DNA of 64,000 bases, taken from contig JAEWTV010000082.1 in NCBI GenBank assembly GCA_023397675.1, forward strand, positions 18,413 through 82,412. Reading direction: 5' to 3'. The notes under the pieces were generated by a model. It saw nothing but the letters and a program-made list of their open reading frames with translations, was not told where the DNA came from and searched no databases. Shown in pieces: positions 32,466-41,578 of this stretch. Source of the DNA: Bacillota bacterium. GTDB lineage: Bacteria > Bacillota > Clostridia > Acetivibrionales > JANLFN01. The position numbers and the translations under genes were made by a program. Positions within the stretch are counted from its first letter, which is position 1. Every line of letters starts with the position of its first letter.

Positions 32466-33260
32466 ATGTACGACTGCCACATACACAGCAATTTCTCCCT
32501 GGATAGTGAACTGCCTGCCGAAATAGCCTGTGAGAAAGCATTAGAGCTAAAGCTTGACGGTATTGCCTTTACGGACCATTACGATTATGATTATCCTGAC
32601 TTTGATAATGATTTCAATATAGATTTTGAAAATTACTTTAAACTTATGAAAGAGCTTCAGAAAAAGTATAAAAACCGGCTTAAAATACTGAATGGTCTTG
32701 AACTTGGTATCCAGCCGCATGTTATAGAACAGTCCAGAAATATAGTTGAAACCTATGACTTTGATTTTGTAATCATGTCGGTACATGTGATTGACAAGCT
32801 GGATCCATATACACAAAAATACTTTGAAGGTAAAACCAAATATCAGGCCGATATGAGGTATCTGGAAGAAATCCGTGACACAATGAGGCTGTTTGATAAT
32901 TTTGATGTTTTGGGACATATCGGCTATATAAGGAGATACAGCTGTTTTGAGGATAAGTCTTTAAGCTGCACAGATTATGGAGATATTATTGATGAAATAT
33001 TAAATGAAGTGATTAAAAACGGTAAAGGAATAGAAATAAATACGTCAGGCTACCGGAGCCTGGGGACTCCGATACCTGACTTTGATATTGTACAAAGATA
33101 CTATGAATTGGGCGGTGAAATTATTACGCTTGGTTCTGATTCACATAACGCAGAGCATGTAGGCTGGGGCTTTGCTGAAACCCTCGACAGGATTAAAGCC
33201 ATAGGATTTAACTATGTTGCCCATTTTGAAGACCGTAAGCCTGTATTTGAAAAAATTTAA
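32466..33260 (+). CDS. PHP-domain histidinol-phosphatase-like protein
   Basis: A 264-residue PHP-domain phosphoesterase of the HisK/HisJ kind, which removes phosphate from histidinol phosphate. The first metal motif is DCHIHSNFSLDS (His5, His7), the second FTDHYDYDYPD, and later VMSVHVIDKLDPY, VLGHIGYIRRY and TLGSDSHNAEHVGWGF supply the remaining His and Asp ligands. An RBS (AGGAGG) precedes the ATG. No other his gene is adjacent, so a different phosphoester substrate is possible. It overlaps the convergent mnmA stop by a few bases. Confidence 0.9.
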   Translation: MYDCHIHSNFSLDSELPAEIACEKALELKLDGIAFTDHYDYDYPDFDNDFNIDFENYFKLMKELQKKYKNRLKILNGLELGIQPHVIEQSRNIVETYDFDFVIMSVHVIDKLDPYTQKYFEGKTKYQADMRYLEEIRDTMRLFDNFDVLGHIGYIRRYSCFEDKSLSCTDYGDIIDEILNEVIKNGKGIEINTSGYRSLGTPIPDFDIVQRYYELGGEIITLGSDSHNAEHVGWGFAETLDRIKAIGFNYVAHFEDRKPVFEKI

Positions 33261-34345
33261 GGCTTTACAGCATCAATTGTGCCACCACCAACAACTACGT
33301 CACCATCATAAAATACTACTGATTGTCCAGGTGTTATAGCTCTTTGAGGAGTTTCAAACCTTACGCTTACACTGTCATTTCCTAAAGGAGTTATAACTGC
33401 CGTTGCTGGTTTGGCAGAATATCTGATTTTTGCAGTAACCTTCATTTCACCATCAAGCTTGTTTATTGAAATAAAATTAAGGTCAGAAGCAGTCAATCCG
33501 CCTGAAAAAACCTCATTTTCATTTCCAAGAACAACCTCATTTTTAGCAACATTTATGTCAACAACATACTTTGGTCTTCCGAATGCTATTCCAAGGCCTT
33601 TCCTCTGCCCTATTGTATAATGGATTATACCTTTATGCTTTCCAAGTACATTACCGTCAGGGTCTACAAAGTTTCCGGGCCTTATGTCAGCATCGGTATT
33701 TCTCTCAATATATCCGCCATAATCATTATCATCAACAAAACAAATTTCCTGGCTGTCAGGCTTTGATGCAACTGAAAGCCCTATTTCTCTTGCGATTTCC
33801 CTTACTCTGTCCTTTGTATAATCCCCTATTGGCATAAGTGTTCTGGAAAGCTGGTACTGGCTCAGATTATAAAGGGCATAAGTCTGGTCCTTTGCATCTG
33901 TTACCGATTTTTTCAATAAATACCTGTCAAGCTTTTCATCATGCTCAATCTTTGCATAATGACCTGTAGCAACTCTGTCAATACCCATTGAAACAGCCTT
34001 GTCAAGCATTGCTTCAAACTTGACATACCGGTTGCAGGCTACGCAAGGATTAGGGGTTCTCCCCTTAAGGTATTCCGCCTTAAAGTAATTGATTACCTTG
34101 TCCTCGAAAATATCCTTGAAATTCAATACGTAATAAGGTATGCCAAGCTTATTGGCAACTCTTCTGGCATCATCCACCGCTGAAAGTGAACAGCAGCCGC
34201 CTTCTGTTTTTTTGTGTTCTTCCTCCATGTCGGGCCATATCTGCATTGTAACGCCAATAACTTCATAGCCCTTTTCCAACAAGACAGCGGCGGCTACTGA
34301 ACTATCAACGCCGCCGCTCATTCCAAGCATTACTTTCTTATTCAT
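33257..34345 (-). CDS. mnmA: tRNA-specific 2-thiouridylase MnmA
   Basis: MnmA puts sulfur on U34 of Lys, Glu and Gln tRNAs. The 362-residue protein has the PP-loop MSGGVDSSVA near residues 9-18 for ATP activation of uracil, the two catalytic cysteines in NPCVACNRYVKF and SQEICFVDD, and family blocks GHYAKIEHDE and YTIGQRKGLGIAFG. It is the last gene of the iscR-iscS-iscU-mnmA operon (17 nt after iscU), so the sulfur donor IscS is made with it. Confidence 0.97.
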   Translation of the reverse strand: MNKKVMLGMSGGVDSSVAAAVLLEKGYEVIGVTMQIWPDMEEEHKKTEGGCCSLSAVDDARRVANKLGIPYYVLNFKDIFEDKVINYFKAEYLKGRTPNPCVACNRYVKFEAMLDKAVSMGIDRVATGHYAKIEHDEKLDRYLLKKSVTDAKDQTYALYNLSQYQLSRTLMPIGDYTKDRVREIAREIGLSVASKPDSQEICFVDDNDYGGYIERNTDADIRPGNFVDPDGNVLGKHKGIIHYTIGQRKGLGIAFGRPKYVVDINVAKNEVVLGNENEVFSGGLTASDLNFISINKLDGEMKVTAKIRYSAKPATAVITPLGNDSVSVRFETPQRAITPGQSVVFYDGDVVVGGGTIDAVKP

Positions 34346-34362
34346 ATATTTTCTCCGGAATA

Positions 34363-34803
34363 TTAATCTTCTTCATTCAAACGATGAATATCATCGCAGC
34401 GTCTGCCGCAGCTATTACAGTTTTCTTCAGTCCAAAGACCATTCTTTTTCATGTAATCCTCTATGGCTGCTTTAATTGCTTCCTCTGCAAGATTTGAACA
34501 GTGCATTTTGACTGGCGGCAATCCATCAAGAGCTTCAGCAACTGCAGCATTTGTAATCTTCAAGGCTTCGTCCAAGGATTTTCCAATTACCATTTCAGTT
34601 GCCATACTGCTTGTAGCTACAGCAGCTCCACAACCGAAGGTTTTGAATTTTGCATCCTTTATTATGCCGTCTTCTATCTGAAGATACATTTTCATTATAT
34701 CTCCGCATTTAGCATTGCCAACCTGGCCTACACCGCTTGCATTCTCTATTTCACCAACATTTCTCGGATTTGCGAAATGATCCATTACCTTTTCACTATA
34801 CAT
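34363..34803 (-). CDS. iscU: Iron-sulfur cluster scaffold IscU/NifU-type
   Basis: A 146-residue scaffold on which [2Fe-2S] clusters are built from sulfur delivered by IscS. The three cluster cysteines are present: Cys33 in AKCGD, Cys58 in FGCGA and Cys102 in MHCSNLA. Asp35 next to the first Cys is also conserved. The C-terminal tail has an extra CNSCGRRC motif (Cys129, 132, 136), beyond the usual IscU end, which might bind metal. It lies 28 nt after iscS and before mnmA in the same operon. Confidence 0.95.
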   Translation of the reverse strand: MYSEKVMDHFANPRNVGEIENASGVGQVGNAKCGDIMKMYLQIEDGIIKDAKFKTFGCGAAVATSSMATEMVIGKSLDEALKITNAAVAEALDGLPPVKMHCSNLAEEAIKAAIEDYMKKNGLWTEENCNSCGRRCDDIHRLNEED

Positions 34804-34831
34804 AAATGTTCCCTCTTTCTATAATATTTTC

Positions 34832-36016
34832 TTAATTGTTTGCGTTCTTTACAGCTTCATACAGTGGAGACATTTCCCTGAGCCTTTCAACTATTGGAGG
34901 GATTGTTTCCAGTATATAGTCCACGTCCTGGTCTGTATTATCTTCTCCGTATGAAATTCTCAGTGAACCGTGAGCTATTTCATGCGGGAGTCCTATTGCA
35001 AGGAGTACATGTGAAGGATCAAGCGAACCTGATGTGCATGCTGAGCCGCTGGAAGCAGCTATTCCTTTCATATCGAGCATCAGGAGTAGTGATTCTCCTT
35101 CGATGAAGTTGAAGGAGACATTTACATTTCCAGGAAGCCTCTTGTATCTGTCACCGTTTAATTTTACAAATGGAACACGTTTCATAATCTCATCAATTGT
35201 CTTGTCACGAAGAGCAATAAGCTTTTCATTGTATTCGTCTATTCTGCTTGTTGCAAGCTCAACTGCCTTGCCAAGACCTACGATTGCCGCAACGTTTTCA
35301 GTGCTTGCACGTCTGCCTCTTTCCTGTGCTCCGCCGTGCATAAAGGAAACTATTTTGGTGCCTTTTCGAATATATAAAGCTCCTATACCCTTTGGTCCAT
35401 AGAATTTATGTGATGACATGGATAAAAGGTCTATATTCATCTCCTCAACGTTTATATGAACGTTACCCATTGCCTGTACTGCATCAGTGTGGAAATAAAT
35501 CTTATGCTCTTTTGCAATCTGTCCAATCTCGGCAATTGGCTGAATTGTTCCTATTTCGTTGTTTGCAAACATAATTGTTATCAGAATTGTATCAGGTCTT
35601 ATGGCTTTCTTTAAGTCATCAAGCCTTATTAATCCATTTTCATCAACCGGCAGGTACGTAACCTCAAATCCATCACTTTCAAGGTATTGACACGTATGAA
35701 GCACTGCATGGTGTTCAATTGCTGAGGTTATAATGTGCTTTCCCTTTTGTCTGTTGGCATAAGCCACACCCTTGATTGCCCAGTTGTCGGCCTCAGTTCC
35801 GGAGCCTGTGAAGAATATTTCTTTTGGCTGTGCAGAAATCGCAGCTGCAACTTTGTCTCTGGCCTCTTCAATTGCTTTCTTGCTTTCTCTGCCTATTGAA
35901 TATATTGATGAAGGATTGCCATATTTTTCTGTATAATAAGGAATCATTACATCAAGAACTTCTCTTTTTACTGCTGTTGTTGCAGCATGATCAACATAAA
36001 TAAATCTATCTCCCAT
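34832..36016 (-). CDS. iscS: Cysteine desulfurase IscS
   Basis: A 394-residue PLP enzyme that takes sulfur from cysteine as an enzyme persulfide and hands it to IscU and MnmA. Landmarks: DHAATT near residue 9, TGSGTEADNWAIKG, PLP-binding Lys204 in MSSHKFYGPKG, and the active-site Cys327 in SGSACTSGS. Second gene of the isc operon, 118 nt after iscR. A second, less similar desulfurase (57449-58603) is paired with thiI. Confidence 0.97.
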   Translation of the reverse strand: MGDRFIYVDHAATTAVKREVLDVMIPYYTEKYGNPSSIYSIGRESKKAIEEARDKVAAAISAQPKEIFFTGSGTEADNWAIKGVAYANRQKGKHIITSAIEHHAVLHTCQYLESDGFEVTYLPVDENGLIRLDDLKKAIRPDTILITIMFANNEIGTIQPIAEIGQIAKEHKIYFHTDAVQAMGNVHINVEEMNIDLLSMSSHKFYGPKGIGALYIRKGTKIVSFMHGGAQERGRRASTENVAAIVGLGKAVELATSRIDEYNEKLIALRDKTIDEIMKRVPFVKLNGDRYKRLPGNVNVSFNFIEGESLLLMLDMKGIAASSGSACTSGSLDPSHVLLAIGLPHEIAHGSLRISYGEDNTDQDVDYILETIPPIVERLREMSPLYEAVKNANN

Positions 36017-36134
36017 AACGTTTGCTCCTTTTGTTTCTTTATACTTTAGTAATTTACACGACTTTCTGATTAAAAAAGCATTTATTTTATAATTTATATA
36101 CCCTCAAGACTTGTTCCATAAACATGAATAAAAT

Positions 36135-36584
36135 TTATATATAATAGGTGTAATCACACTTTCCGGACATTTTTCTGCAGTCTTCCACAAGCTGTTCAAG
36201 ACTAATTGAATCAACAACCTCGTTAACACTGTCACGGATTCTTGCCCATATAAGCCTTGTAACACAGTTTTCCGACTTCCCACAAGCAGGCTGCTCGCTT
36301 TCTTCTACGCATTCCACAGGAGCAAGAGATCCTTCAAGTGCCCTCAAAATATCCCCTACTGATATTTCATCTACAGGTCTTCCGAGCTCATATCCACCTT
36401 GTGAGCCGCGTGTACTTTTAACTACACCTGCCTTCTTTAAAGATGCAAAAAGCTGTTCGAGGTAATTTTCAGATATTTCCTGTCTGTCAGCGATACTTTT
36501 GAGGGATATAAGGCCTTCACTGCTGTGCAATGCAAGGTCAAGTACAGCTTTCATGCCATATCTTCCTTTAGTTGATAATCTCAT
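36135..36584 (-). CDS. iscR: Rrf2-family Fe-S regulator IscR
   Basis: A 149-residue Rrf2-type winged-helix repressor that senses [2Fe-2S] supply. The HTH is at residues 25-60, with the typical KSTRGSQGGYELGR wing. The three cluster cysteines are Cys92, Cys101 and Cys107 in ECVEESEQPACGKSENC. It heads the isc operon. A consensus-like promoter and a palindrome between promoter and gene fit autorepression when clusters are plentiful. Confidence 0.95.
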   Translation of the reverse strand: MRLSTKGRYGMKAVLDLALHSSEGLISLKSIADRQEISENYLEQLFASLKKAGVVKSTRGSQGGYELGRPVDEISVGDILRALEGSLAPVECVEESEQPACGKSENCVTRLIWARIRDSVNEVVDSISLEQLVEDCRKMSGKCDYTYYI

Positions 36585-36614
36585 AATTATTTACCTCAAT
36601 GAAAGTTATTAAAT

Positions 36615-36631
36615 CCAAGTAATTCACTTGG
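36615..36631 (-). promoter_or_regulatory. Palindromic operator candidate for IscR
   Basis: CCAAGT (36615-36620) and ACTTGG (36626-36631) form a palindrome with a 5-nt centre, directly downstream of the -10 element and upstream of iscR. The position suits autoregulation; the identity of the binding protein is inferred from the gene. Confidence 0.65.
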
Positions 36632-36643
36632 TTATCATATATA

Positions 36644-36672
36644 AGAGTAGCACTATCTTTTTATATTGTCAA
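36644..36672 (-). promoter_or_regulatory. Promoter of the isc operon
   Basis: On the minus strand TTGACA (36672-36667), 17-nt spacer, TACTCT (36649-36644). Confidence 0.7.
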
Positions 36673-36704
36673 CAATTAAACAAACTTTATATAATTAATT
36701 TAGT

Positions 36705-36760
36705 TAAAAAAAATTCCACCTTAAGCTAATAACTAAAGTATTAGCAGCAGGTGGAATTCT
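36705..36760 (-). terminator. Terminator of the rarA-larA unit
   Basis: AATTCCACC (36712-36720) and GGTGGAATT (36750-36758), with inner GCTAAT/ATTAGC, form a long hairpin. On the minus strand it is followed by eight T. It lies 40 nt downstream of the larA-like stop. Confidence 0.85.
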
Positions 36761-36800
36761 TATACTTTTGGATTTTATATGTTGATTTACTTTAAATATA

Positions 36801-38234
36801 TTATTCTTTTACCAATACAGGCAGTGTTGATCCTCCATGCGGCATCAATATTACTTTTGCGTCTTGTCCCAAAACCTTGAAGGCTTCTTTTAGTGCTTCA
36901 TTAACACTACCGAAAGGCTCCATGAACATATTCTTAACTTCTTCAGGCTTAAAGTCTGATACAAGGAATACTCTTGCTTTTTTAAGCACAAGTGCTATTG
37001 CAGCAGCCTTATGTCCTCCAAGCTCGAAGTTTTCCTGAATGTCTTTAATCAGACTGTCAGGAGATGTCGCGTTTTTCATCCATCTTTCAAATACCTCTTC
37101 GCCCATTCCTTCCTTACAGGATGCAAGAAGTATTATTATTCCACAGTCTTTTACTGCATTTTTCGAATTATCCAAAGCTTTTTGAGCCTGGTAAAGATTG
37201 ATATCCTTAGGGAATCCGCCTGGCGTAGTTATTACTATATCAGCTTTTTCAGGGATTTCTATTTTATAAAGGCTATCAAGGAATTTGCAGCCTTCCCTGT
37301 GTGCTTCAACATGATGACCGGCAACAGCTTTGATTATATTTTTATCCTCATCGAGGACAACGTTTACTATGAAGTCTATGTTTACGTACTTCGCAACCTC
37401 TTCAATATCCTGTCTTACAGGGTTATCGCTTATAGCACCGGCACGTGCAGCAGCCTTAACCATTGCACTGTGGTTTGCCTGAATGGTGTCTCTTGTGGAA
37501 ACGCCAGGCAGAATAGCCTTTGCTCCTCCGCTGTAGCCTGCAAAGTAGTGATATTCTATATTTCCAAGGCAAATTCTGCGGTCCGCATTTGCAACAACAC
37601 TAAATATATCAACAGGGGTACCCATTTCGGATATTCCCATACGGACAAAATCACTGGTGTCGCTGTCTATACATTTAATACGGTTATAGATTTCTTCTCC
37701 CACAAGATACTTCTTTTCGTCCTCTGTGTGCTTTCTATGACTTCCAAGTGCAAATACTATAGTAATATCCTTTTCTTCAGCGCCAGAACGTAAAATTTCC
37801 TTAACCAACTCAGGTAGAATAACCTTGCTCGGCAGAGGCCTTGTAATATCACTTGTAACAATTACAATCTTCTCACCTGGTTTTACTATGTCTCCAACCT
37901 TTGGTGTTCCTATAGGATTCATTAAAGCTCTTTTAACCTCAGCTTCACCTGTAAGGTCTACCTCTACCTCATTCTGATGAAGCTCATGAAGAATATTATT
38001 TACCATCAGTTCAAAATCTGCAAAGCCTTTCCCAAAACCATACCTGAATTTCACTTTTCCCACCTCAAAGTCTTTAGTTTTTGGTTTACCCATATTGAAT
38101 GCAAAAATATAGGTTACAATTACTACTAAATATAATATAATACTTGCCGCACGTTGAAAGCCGAAAACAACAATATTTAATATCAGCAGCACAAATCCTA
38201 TCAATAAAACCCATGCAAATACTCTTCTGGCCAT
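36801..38234 (-). CDS. Membrane-anchored LarA-like (nickel-dependent lactate racemase family) protein
   Basis: A 477-residue LarA homologue. LarA racemises lactate with a pincer-nickel cofactor; many homologues act on other hydroxy acids. From residue 55 on the protein fits the family: VIVTSDITRPLPS, FALGSHRKHTEDEKKYLVG (catalytic-type His), GNIEYHYFAGYSGGAKAILPG (His and the Lys that holds the cofactor), ITTPGGFPKDINLYQAQKAL. What is unusual is a 48-residue N-terminal extension with two membrane segments (about 5-27 and 30-47). The start is supported by GGAG 7 nt upstream and by coupling to the rarA stop (TAATG). No larB/C/E genes are nearby. Confidence 0.85.
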   Translation of the reverse strand: MARRVFAWVLLIGFVLLILNIVVFGFQRAASIILYLVVIVTYIFAFNMGKPKTKDFEVGKVKFRYGFGKGFADFELMVNNILHELHQNEVEVDLTGEAEVKRALMNPIGTPKVGDIVKPGEKIVIVTSDITRPLPSKVILPELVKEILRSGAEEKDITIVFALGSHRKHTEDEKKYLVGEEIYNRIKCIDSDTSDFVRMGISEMGTPVDIFSVVANADRRICLGNIEYHYFAGYSGGAKAILPGVSTRDTIQANHSAMVKAAARAGAISDNPVRQDIEEVAKYVNIDFIVNVVLDEDKNIIKAVAGHHVEAHREGCKFLDSLYKIEIPEKADIVITTPGGFPKDINLYQAQKALDNSKNAVKDCGIIILLASCKEGMGEEVFERWMKNATSPDSLIKDIQENFELGGHKAAAIALVLKKARVFLVSDFKPEEVKNMFMEPFGSVNEALKEAFKVLGQDAKVILMPHGGSTLPVLVKE

Positions 38235-39541
38235 TACTTTTCTCCTTCTTTCTTACTGTCCCTTATTTTCTCAAGCCATTCCTTTATACGTGCTTCATAG
38301 CCGTTGGACGATGGCTTGTAGTATATTGTGCCTTTCATTTCAGGTGGAAAATAATCCTGTTTTACATAATTACCGGCATAGCTGTGAGCATACTTATAAC
38401 CCACACCATAACCCAAATCACTCATACCTTTGGCGGCTGCATTCCTTAGATGGAACGGCACCTCTCCGGTCCGTTTGGTTTCAATATCGTGAAGCGCAGT
38501 ACCGACAGCTTCATAGCAGGAATTTGATTTGGGGCTTGTAGCAACCATTACTGCAGCATGAGAAAGAATTATCCTTGATTCAGGCATTCCTATCATTTTT
38601 ACAGCCTGTGCTGCTGCCACAGCAACCTGTAATGCGTTTGGATTTGCCATTCCGACATCTTCCGAAGCGCATATAATAATTCTTCTTGCAAGGAATTCAG
38701 GGTCTTCCCCCGCGTACAATGCCCTTGCAAGATAAAAAACTGCTGCATCGGGGTCACTTCCCCGCATCGACTTTATAAAAGCACTTATATTATCGTAATG
38801 ATTTTCACCCGATTTGTCAAAGGTTAAGGCTTTTTTTTGCACACATTCTGCTATAGTTCCAAGATCTATATGAATTTTACCATCCGAATCAAGTGTTGAA
38901 GTTAAAACGGCTATTTCAAGTGCATTAAGAGAAATTCTAGCATCCCCGCCGCAAACCTCTGAAAGGTATGTGACTGCATCATTGTCAATTTCAATTTTGT
39001 AATTACCGAGACCTCTTTCTTTGTCTGTTACAGCGCTTAGAATAATCCTTTCAATATCTGCAGGCTGAAGAGGCTTGAGCATGAAAACAGTAGAACGCGA
39101 TATCAAAGCCTTGTTAACCTCAAAGAAAGGATTTTCAGTTGTTGCACCAATTAAAACAATTGTTCCGTTTTCAACAAATGGAAGCAATGCATCCTGCTGT
39201 GCTTTATTAAACCTGTGAATTTCATCTACAAACAGGACAGTCCTTCCCTGTGGGTTTATAAGGCTGTTCTGAGTATCGGCCACTATTCTTTTTATATCGC
39301 CGACTCCTGCTGTTACGGCATTCAGTTTTTCAAAGTTAGCTTTTGTTGCATAAGCGATTATTCTGGCAAGGGATGTTTTGCCTGTTCCGGGCGGTCCATA
39401 AAGAATAATGGAACTTATTCTGTCTGCTTTTATCATTCTGTAAAGCAGTTTACCCTTACCTGTTATATCTTGCTGCCCAAAAAACTCATCCAGAGTTCTT
39501 GGGCACATTCTATATGCCAATGGTTCCTTATTTTCCTGCAA
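38234..39541 (-). CDS. rarA: Replication-associated recombination protein RarA (MgsA)
   Basis: A 435-residue AAA+ ATPase of the RarA/WRNIP1 family that acts at stalled replication forks. Walker A GPPGTGKTS is at residues 49-57, Walker B VLFVDEIHRF at 102-111, sensor 1 in LIGATTENP, and the C-terminal tetramerisation region runs to the end with RGSDPDAAVFYLAR and MSDLGYGVGYKYAH. Typical length. It is followed with a one-base stop/start overlap by the LarA-like gene, so the two are translationally coupled although their jobs look unrelated. Confidence 0.95.
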   Translation of the reverse strand: MQENKEPLAYRMCPRTLDEFFGQQDITGKGKLLYRMIKADRISSIILYGPPGTGKTSLARIIAYATKANFEKLNAVTAGVGDIKRIVADTQNSLINPQGRTVLFVDEIHRFNKAQQDALLPFVENGTIVLIGATTENPFFEVNKALISRSTVFMLKPLQPADIERIILSAVTDKERGLGNYKIEIDNDAVTYLSEVCGGDARISLNALEIAVLTSTLDSDGKIHIDLGTIAECVQKKALTFDKSGENHYDNISAFIKSMRGSDPDAAVFYLARALYAGEDPEFLARRIIICASEDVGMANPNALQVAVAAAQAVKMIGMPESRIILSHAAVMVATSPKSNSCYEAVGTALHDIETKRTGEVPFHLRNAAAKGMSDLGYGVGYKYAHSYAGNYVKQDYFPPEMKGTIYYKPSSNGYEARIKEWLEKIRDSKKEGEK

Positions 39542-39577
39542 AACTTAGCCTCCATATTATACGAAAGTCTTTAACAA

Positions 39578-41548
39578 CTAATCTACAATCTTAAAAGAGC
39601 TCCAAATTCTGTTTAAGGTCTCGGTATTGCTTTGAGTTTTAAATTCATCGGGAATTACACTGAAATAGCAATAGTAGTACTTGCTGTTTTCAAGAACACT
39701 GAACTTAACATCAGCGAAGGTTTCATTTTCCTCGTCTTCCCATCTGTATGTATAGGTTTTTACATTACCTTTGTCGCTTGAGTTCGAAGTATCCTTAAGA
39801 GTTATTCCCTCATTGTTCAATATTGAACTCATAAAGTAAAATTTATCTTCGTCAGATTCCGAAGCATTATCAGAATCCTTTTCTACAGTTTCAACTGCAA
39901 CGCTTAATCCGGTGTTTTTATCAAGAAAGCTTATGAAATCTGAAGACTGGGAGCCAGTTTTTGACCAGGAACCCGGCAGGTTGGCGCTCCATTTGTATTC
40001 CTTGTTTTCAAACAATGTAGGATAGTCATATTTTCCAACCTTGTTTTTGGCAAGCTGTGAAAAGTAATTATCAAGGTCCTTGTTAAATGCACTGGTAAAC
40101 TTGTCAACAGGTTTAAACGAATTCAAAATATCATCAAAAACCAGCTTATTGTCTTTGTATTTATCTGTCGGAGTCTTAAGAGTAAGGTTGTATATGATTC
40201 CTCCCATGGAGGTTAAAGCCTCATCATATGTATATGTCTTTTTGCCAAGCGTAAGCTCATAAACAATCCTGTAAGTCTTAATTCCGGAAATATCAGTAGT
40301 ACCTGCTGAAATGAACTTATAAATTTGCGGATTCATGTTTGAATTCAGAAAATCTTTTCTTTGCTCACCTGCTAGCGCAATGTTTTTGCCATTGCTTTTA
40401 TCCATAGCTACTGCAACATATTCATTGTTTCCTGCTCCTATTTTGGTAGACAGCGGGTTATCATCGGATGCATAAGGTATTACATCCCAAACAGGCGGTA
40501 TTGAAGCTTTCCAAGCATAATACTTCTTTCCGTTGGGAAATTGAACATAATTGTTATAAATCGCCTTGCCATGCTGAATCTTTGTCAGGTCCTGTATGTT
40601 TTGTGATTTATCAAAGGATGTTGCAAATGAATCAAGCATAGTTTTATAGTATTGCGAACCGGTTATATCATCAGTTCCTTCTTCACCATAGTAATAAAGT
40701 ATTACATTATAAATGTATTTTGAGTTGATATAAATTCTATGAACTATTGGTTCACTGCTGGTTCCGGTATATATGAACTCCATGTAAGGATCCCTGGCAT
40801 CTTTCACAAGACGGGAATCTGCTATTGAATATCCCTCAAGATATGTCGACGGGTCTTCAAGTACCTTATCATAATATGATGAAAGTGTTTCAGAATTTGC
40901 ATCTGCAATCTTTATATCAAGTGCAATATTTCTGTTCGCATTCTCTATTGAAACATATTTTGAATTAAAGGTTCCTCCCGAAACGCGGGAGCCTCTAGGA
41001 ATATTCATGCTCCAATTGTAATAGCTGTCACCCACCCTGGACTTTTTTATGCTGTCGGTAAGGAAGGATAAATCCTTTAAAGCACCATCATCAGCAAAAT
41101 AAGCTGTTACCATATTCGATGAGCTATTGTAGCTTACAGAAGCACCGAACTTCTCTGCAAAAAACTTAAATGGTACGAATACAGTTCCGTTTTTCAACTG
41201 AGGCGCCGCGGGCAAATTTGTACCTTCATCGTTGGCTTTGCAGTCCCTTTTTCCGATAGAGAAGTCAATTGAAGCATTATTGTATGAAAAGTTATAGGAT
41301 GCATTATCCCTTTTGGTAAGCTCTGCACCTAAAATTCTTACAAAAACATCAGCAGAAGTAAATGCCGTATTTTCAGAAAAGTAGGTTCCGGCAAATGTAT
41401 AATAGCTACCGTTAGCTTGTACAGATGAGCTGCCTACATTGAATTTAATTGTTATTGAATCACTGTCGGCAAATGCTGTAAAAGACAGCATTGAAAGTAC
41501 CAGCACAGTTATTATTAATATTGAAACAAGCTTTTTAACTTTATTCAT
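39578..41548 (-). CDS. Secreted protein with copper-amine-oxidase-like N-terminal domain
   Basis: A 656-residue exported protein with a signal peptide ending around TAFADSDS. An N-terminal domain of the copper amine oxidase N-like fold, a stalk-type domain common in clostridial surface proteins, covers about residues 35-150 with NGTVFVPFKFFAEKFGASVSYNSSSN. Three beta-rich repeats follow, seen through recurring SFxxxxx(F/Y) segments with WKASIPPVWDV, WSANLPGSWSK and WSMNIPRGSRV, so it looks like three copies of one module. No catalytic motif is recognised. The start is at 41548, after AAGGAG. It lies 30 nt downstream of an HtrA-type protease gene and is probably co-transcribed. Confidence 0.75.
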   Translation of the reverse strand: MNKVKKLVSILIITVLVLSMLSFTAFADSDSITIKFNVGSSSVQANGSYYTFAGTYFSENTAFTSADVFVRILGAELTKRDNASYNFSYNNASIDFSIGKRDCKANDEGTNLPAAPQLKNGTVFVPFKFFAEKFGASVSYNSSSNMVTAYFADDGALKDLSFLTDSIKKSRVGDSYYNWSMNIPRGSRVSGGTFNSKYVSIENANRNIALDIKIADANSETLSSYYDKVLEDPSTYLEGYSIADSRLVKDARDPYMEFIYTGTSSEPIVHRIYINSKYIYNVILYYYGEEGTDDITGSQYYKTMLDSFATSFDKSQNIQDLTKIQHGKAIYNNYVQFPNGKKYYAWKASIPPVWDVIPYASDDNPLSTKIGAGNNEYVAVAMDKSNGKNIALAGEQRKDFLNSNMNPQIYKFISAGTTDISGIKTYRIVYELTLGKKTYTYDEALTSMGGIIYNLTLKTPTDKYKDNKLVFDDILNSFKPVDKFTSAFNKDLDNYFSQLAKNKVGKYDYPTLFENKEYKWSANLPGSWSKTGSQSSDFISFLDKNTGLSVAVETVEKDSDNASESDEDKFYFMSSILNNEGITLKDTSNSSDKGNVKTYTYRWEDEENETFADVKFSVLENSKYYYCYFSVIPDEFKTQSNTETLNRIWSSFKIVD

Positions 41549-41578
41549 AAAAGCGAAGCTCCTTATCACAAGATTGTT

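Noticed and set aside
37011..37793. 260-codon plus-strand ORF antisense to the larA-like gene
   Set aside because: Low-complexity translation rich in Phe, Tyr and Cys, no ribosome binding site, and the opposite strand encodes an intact LarA homologue.
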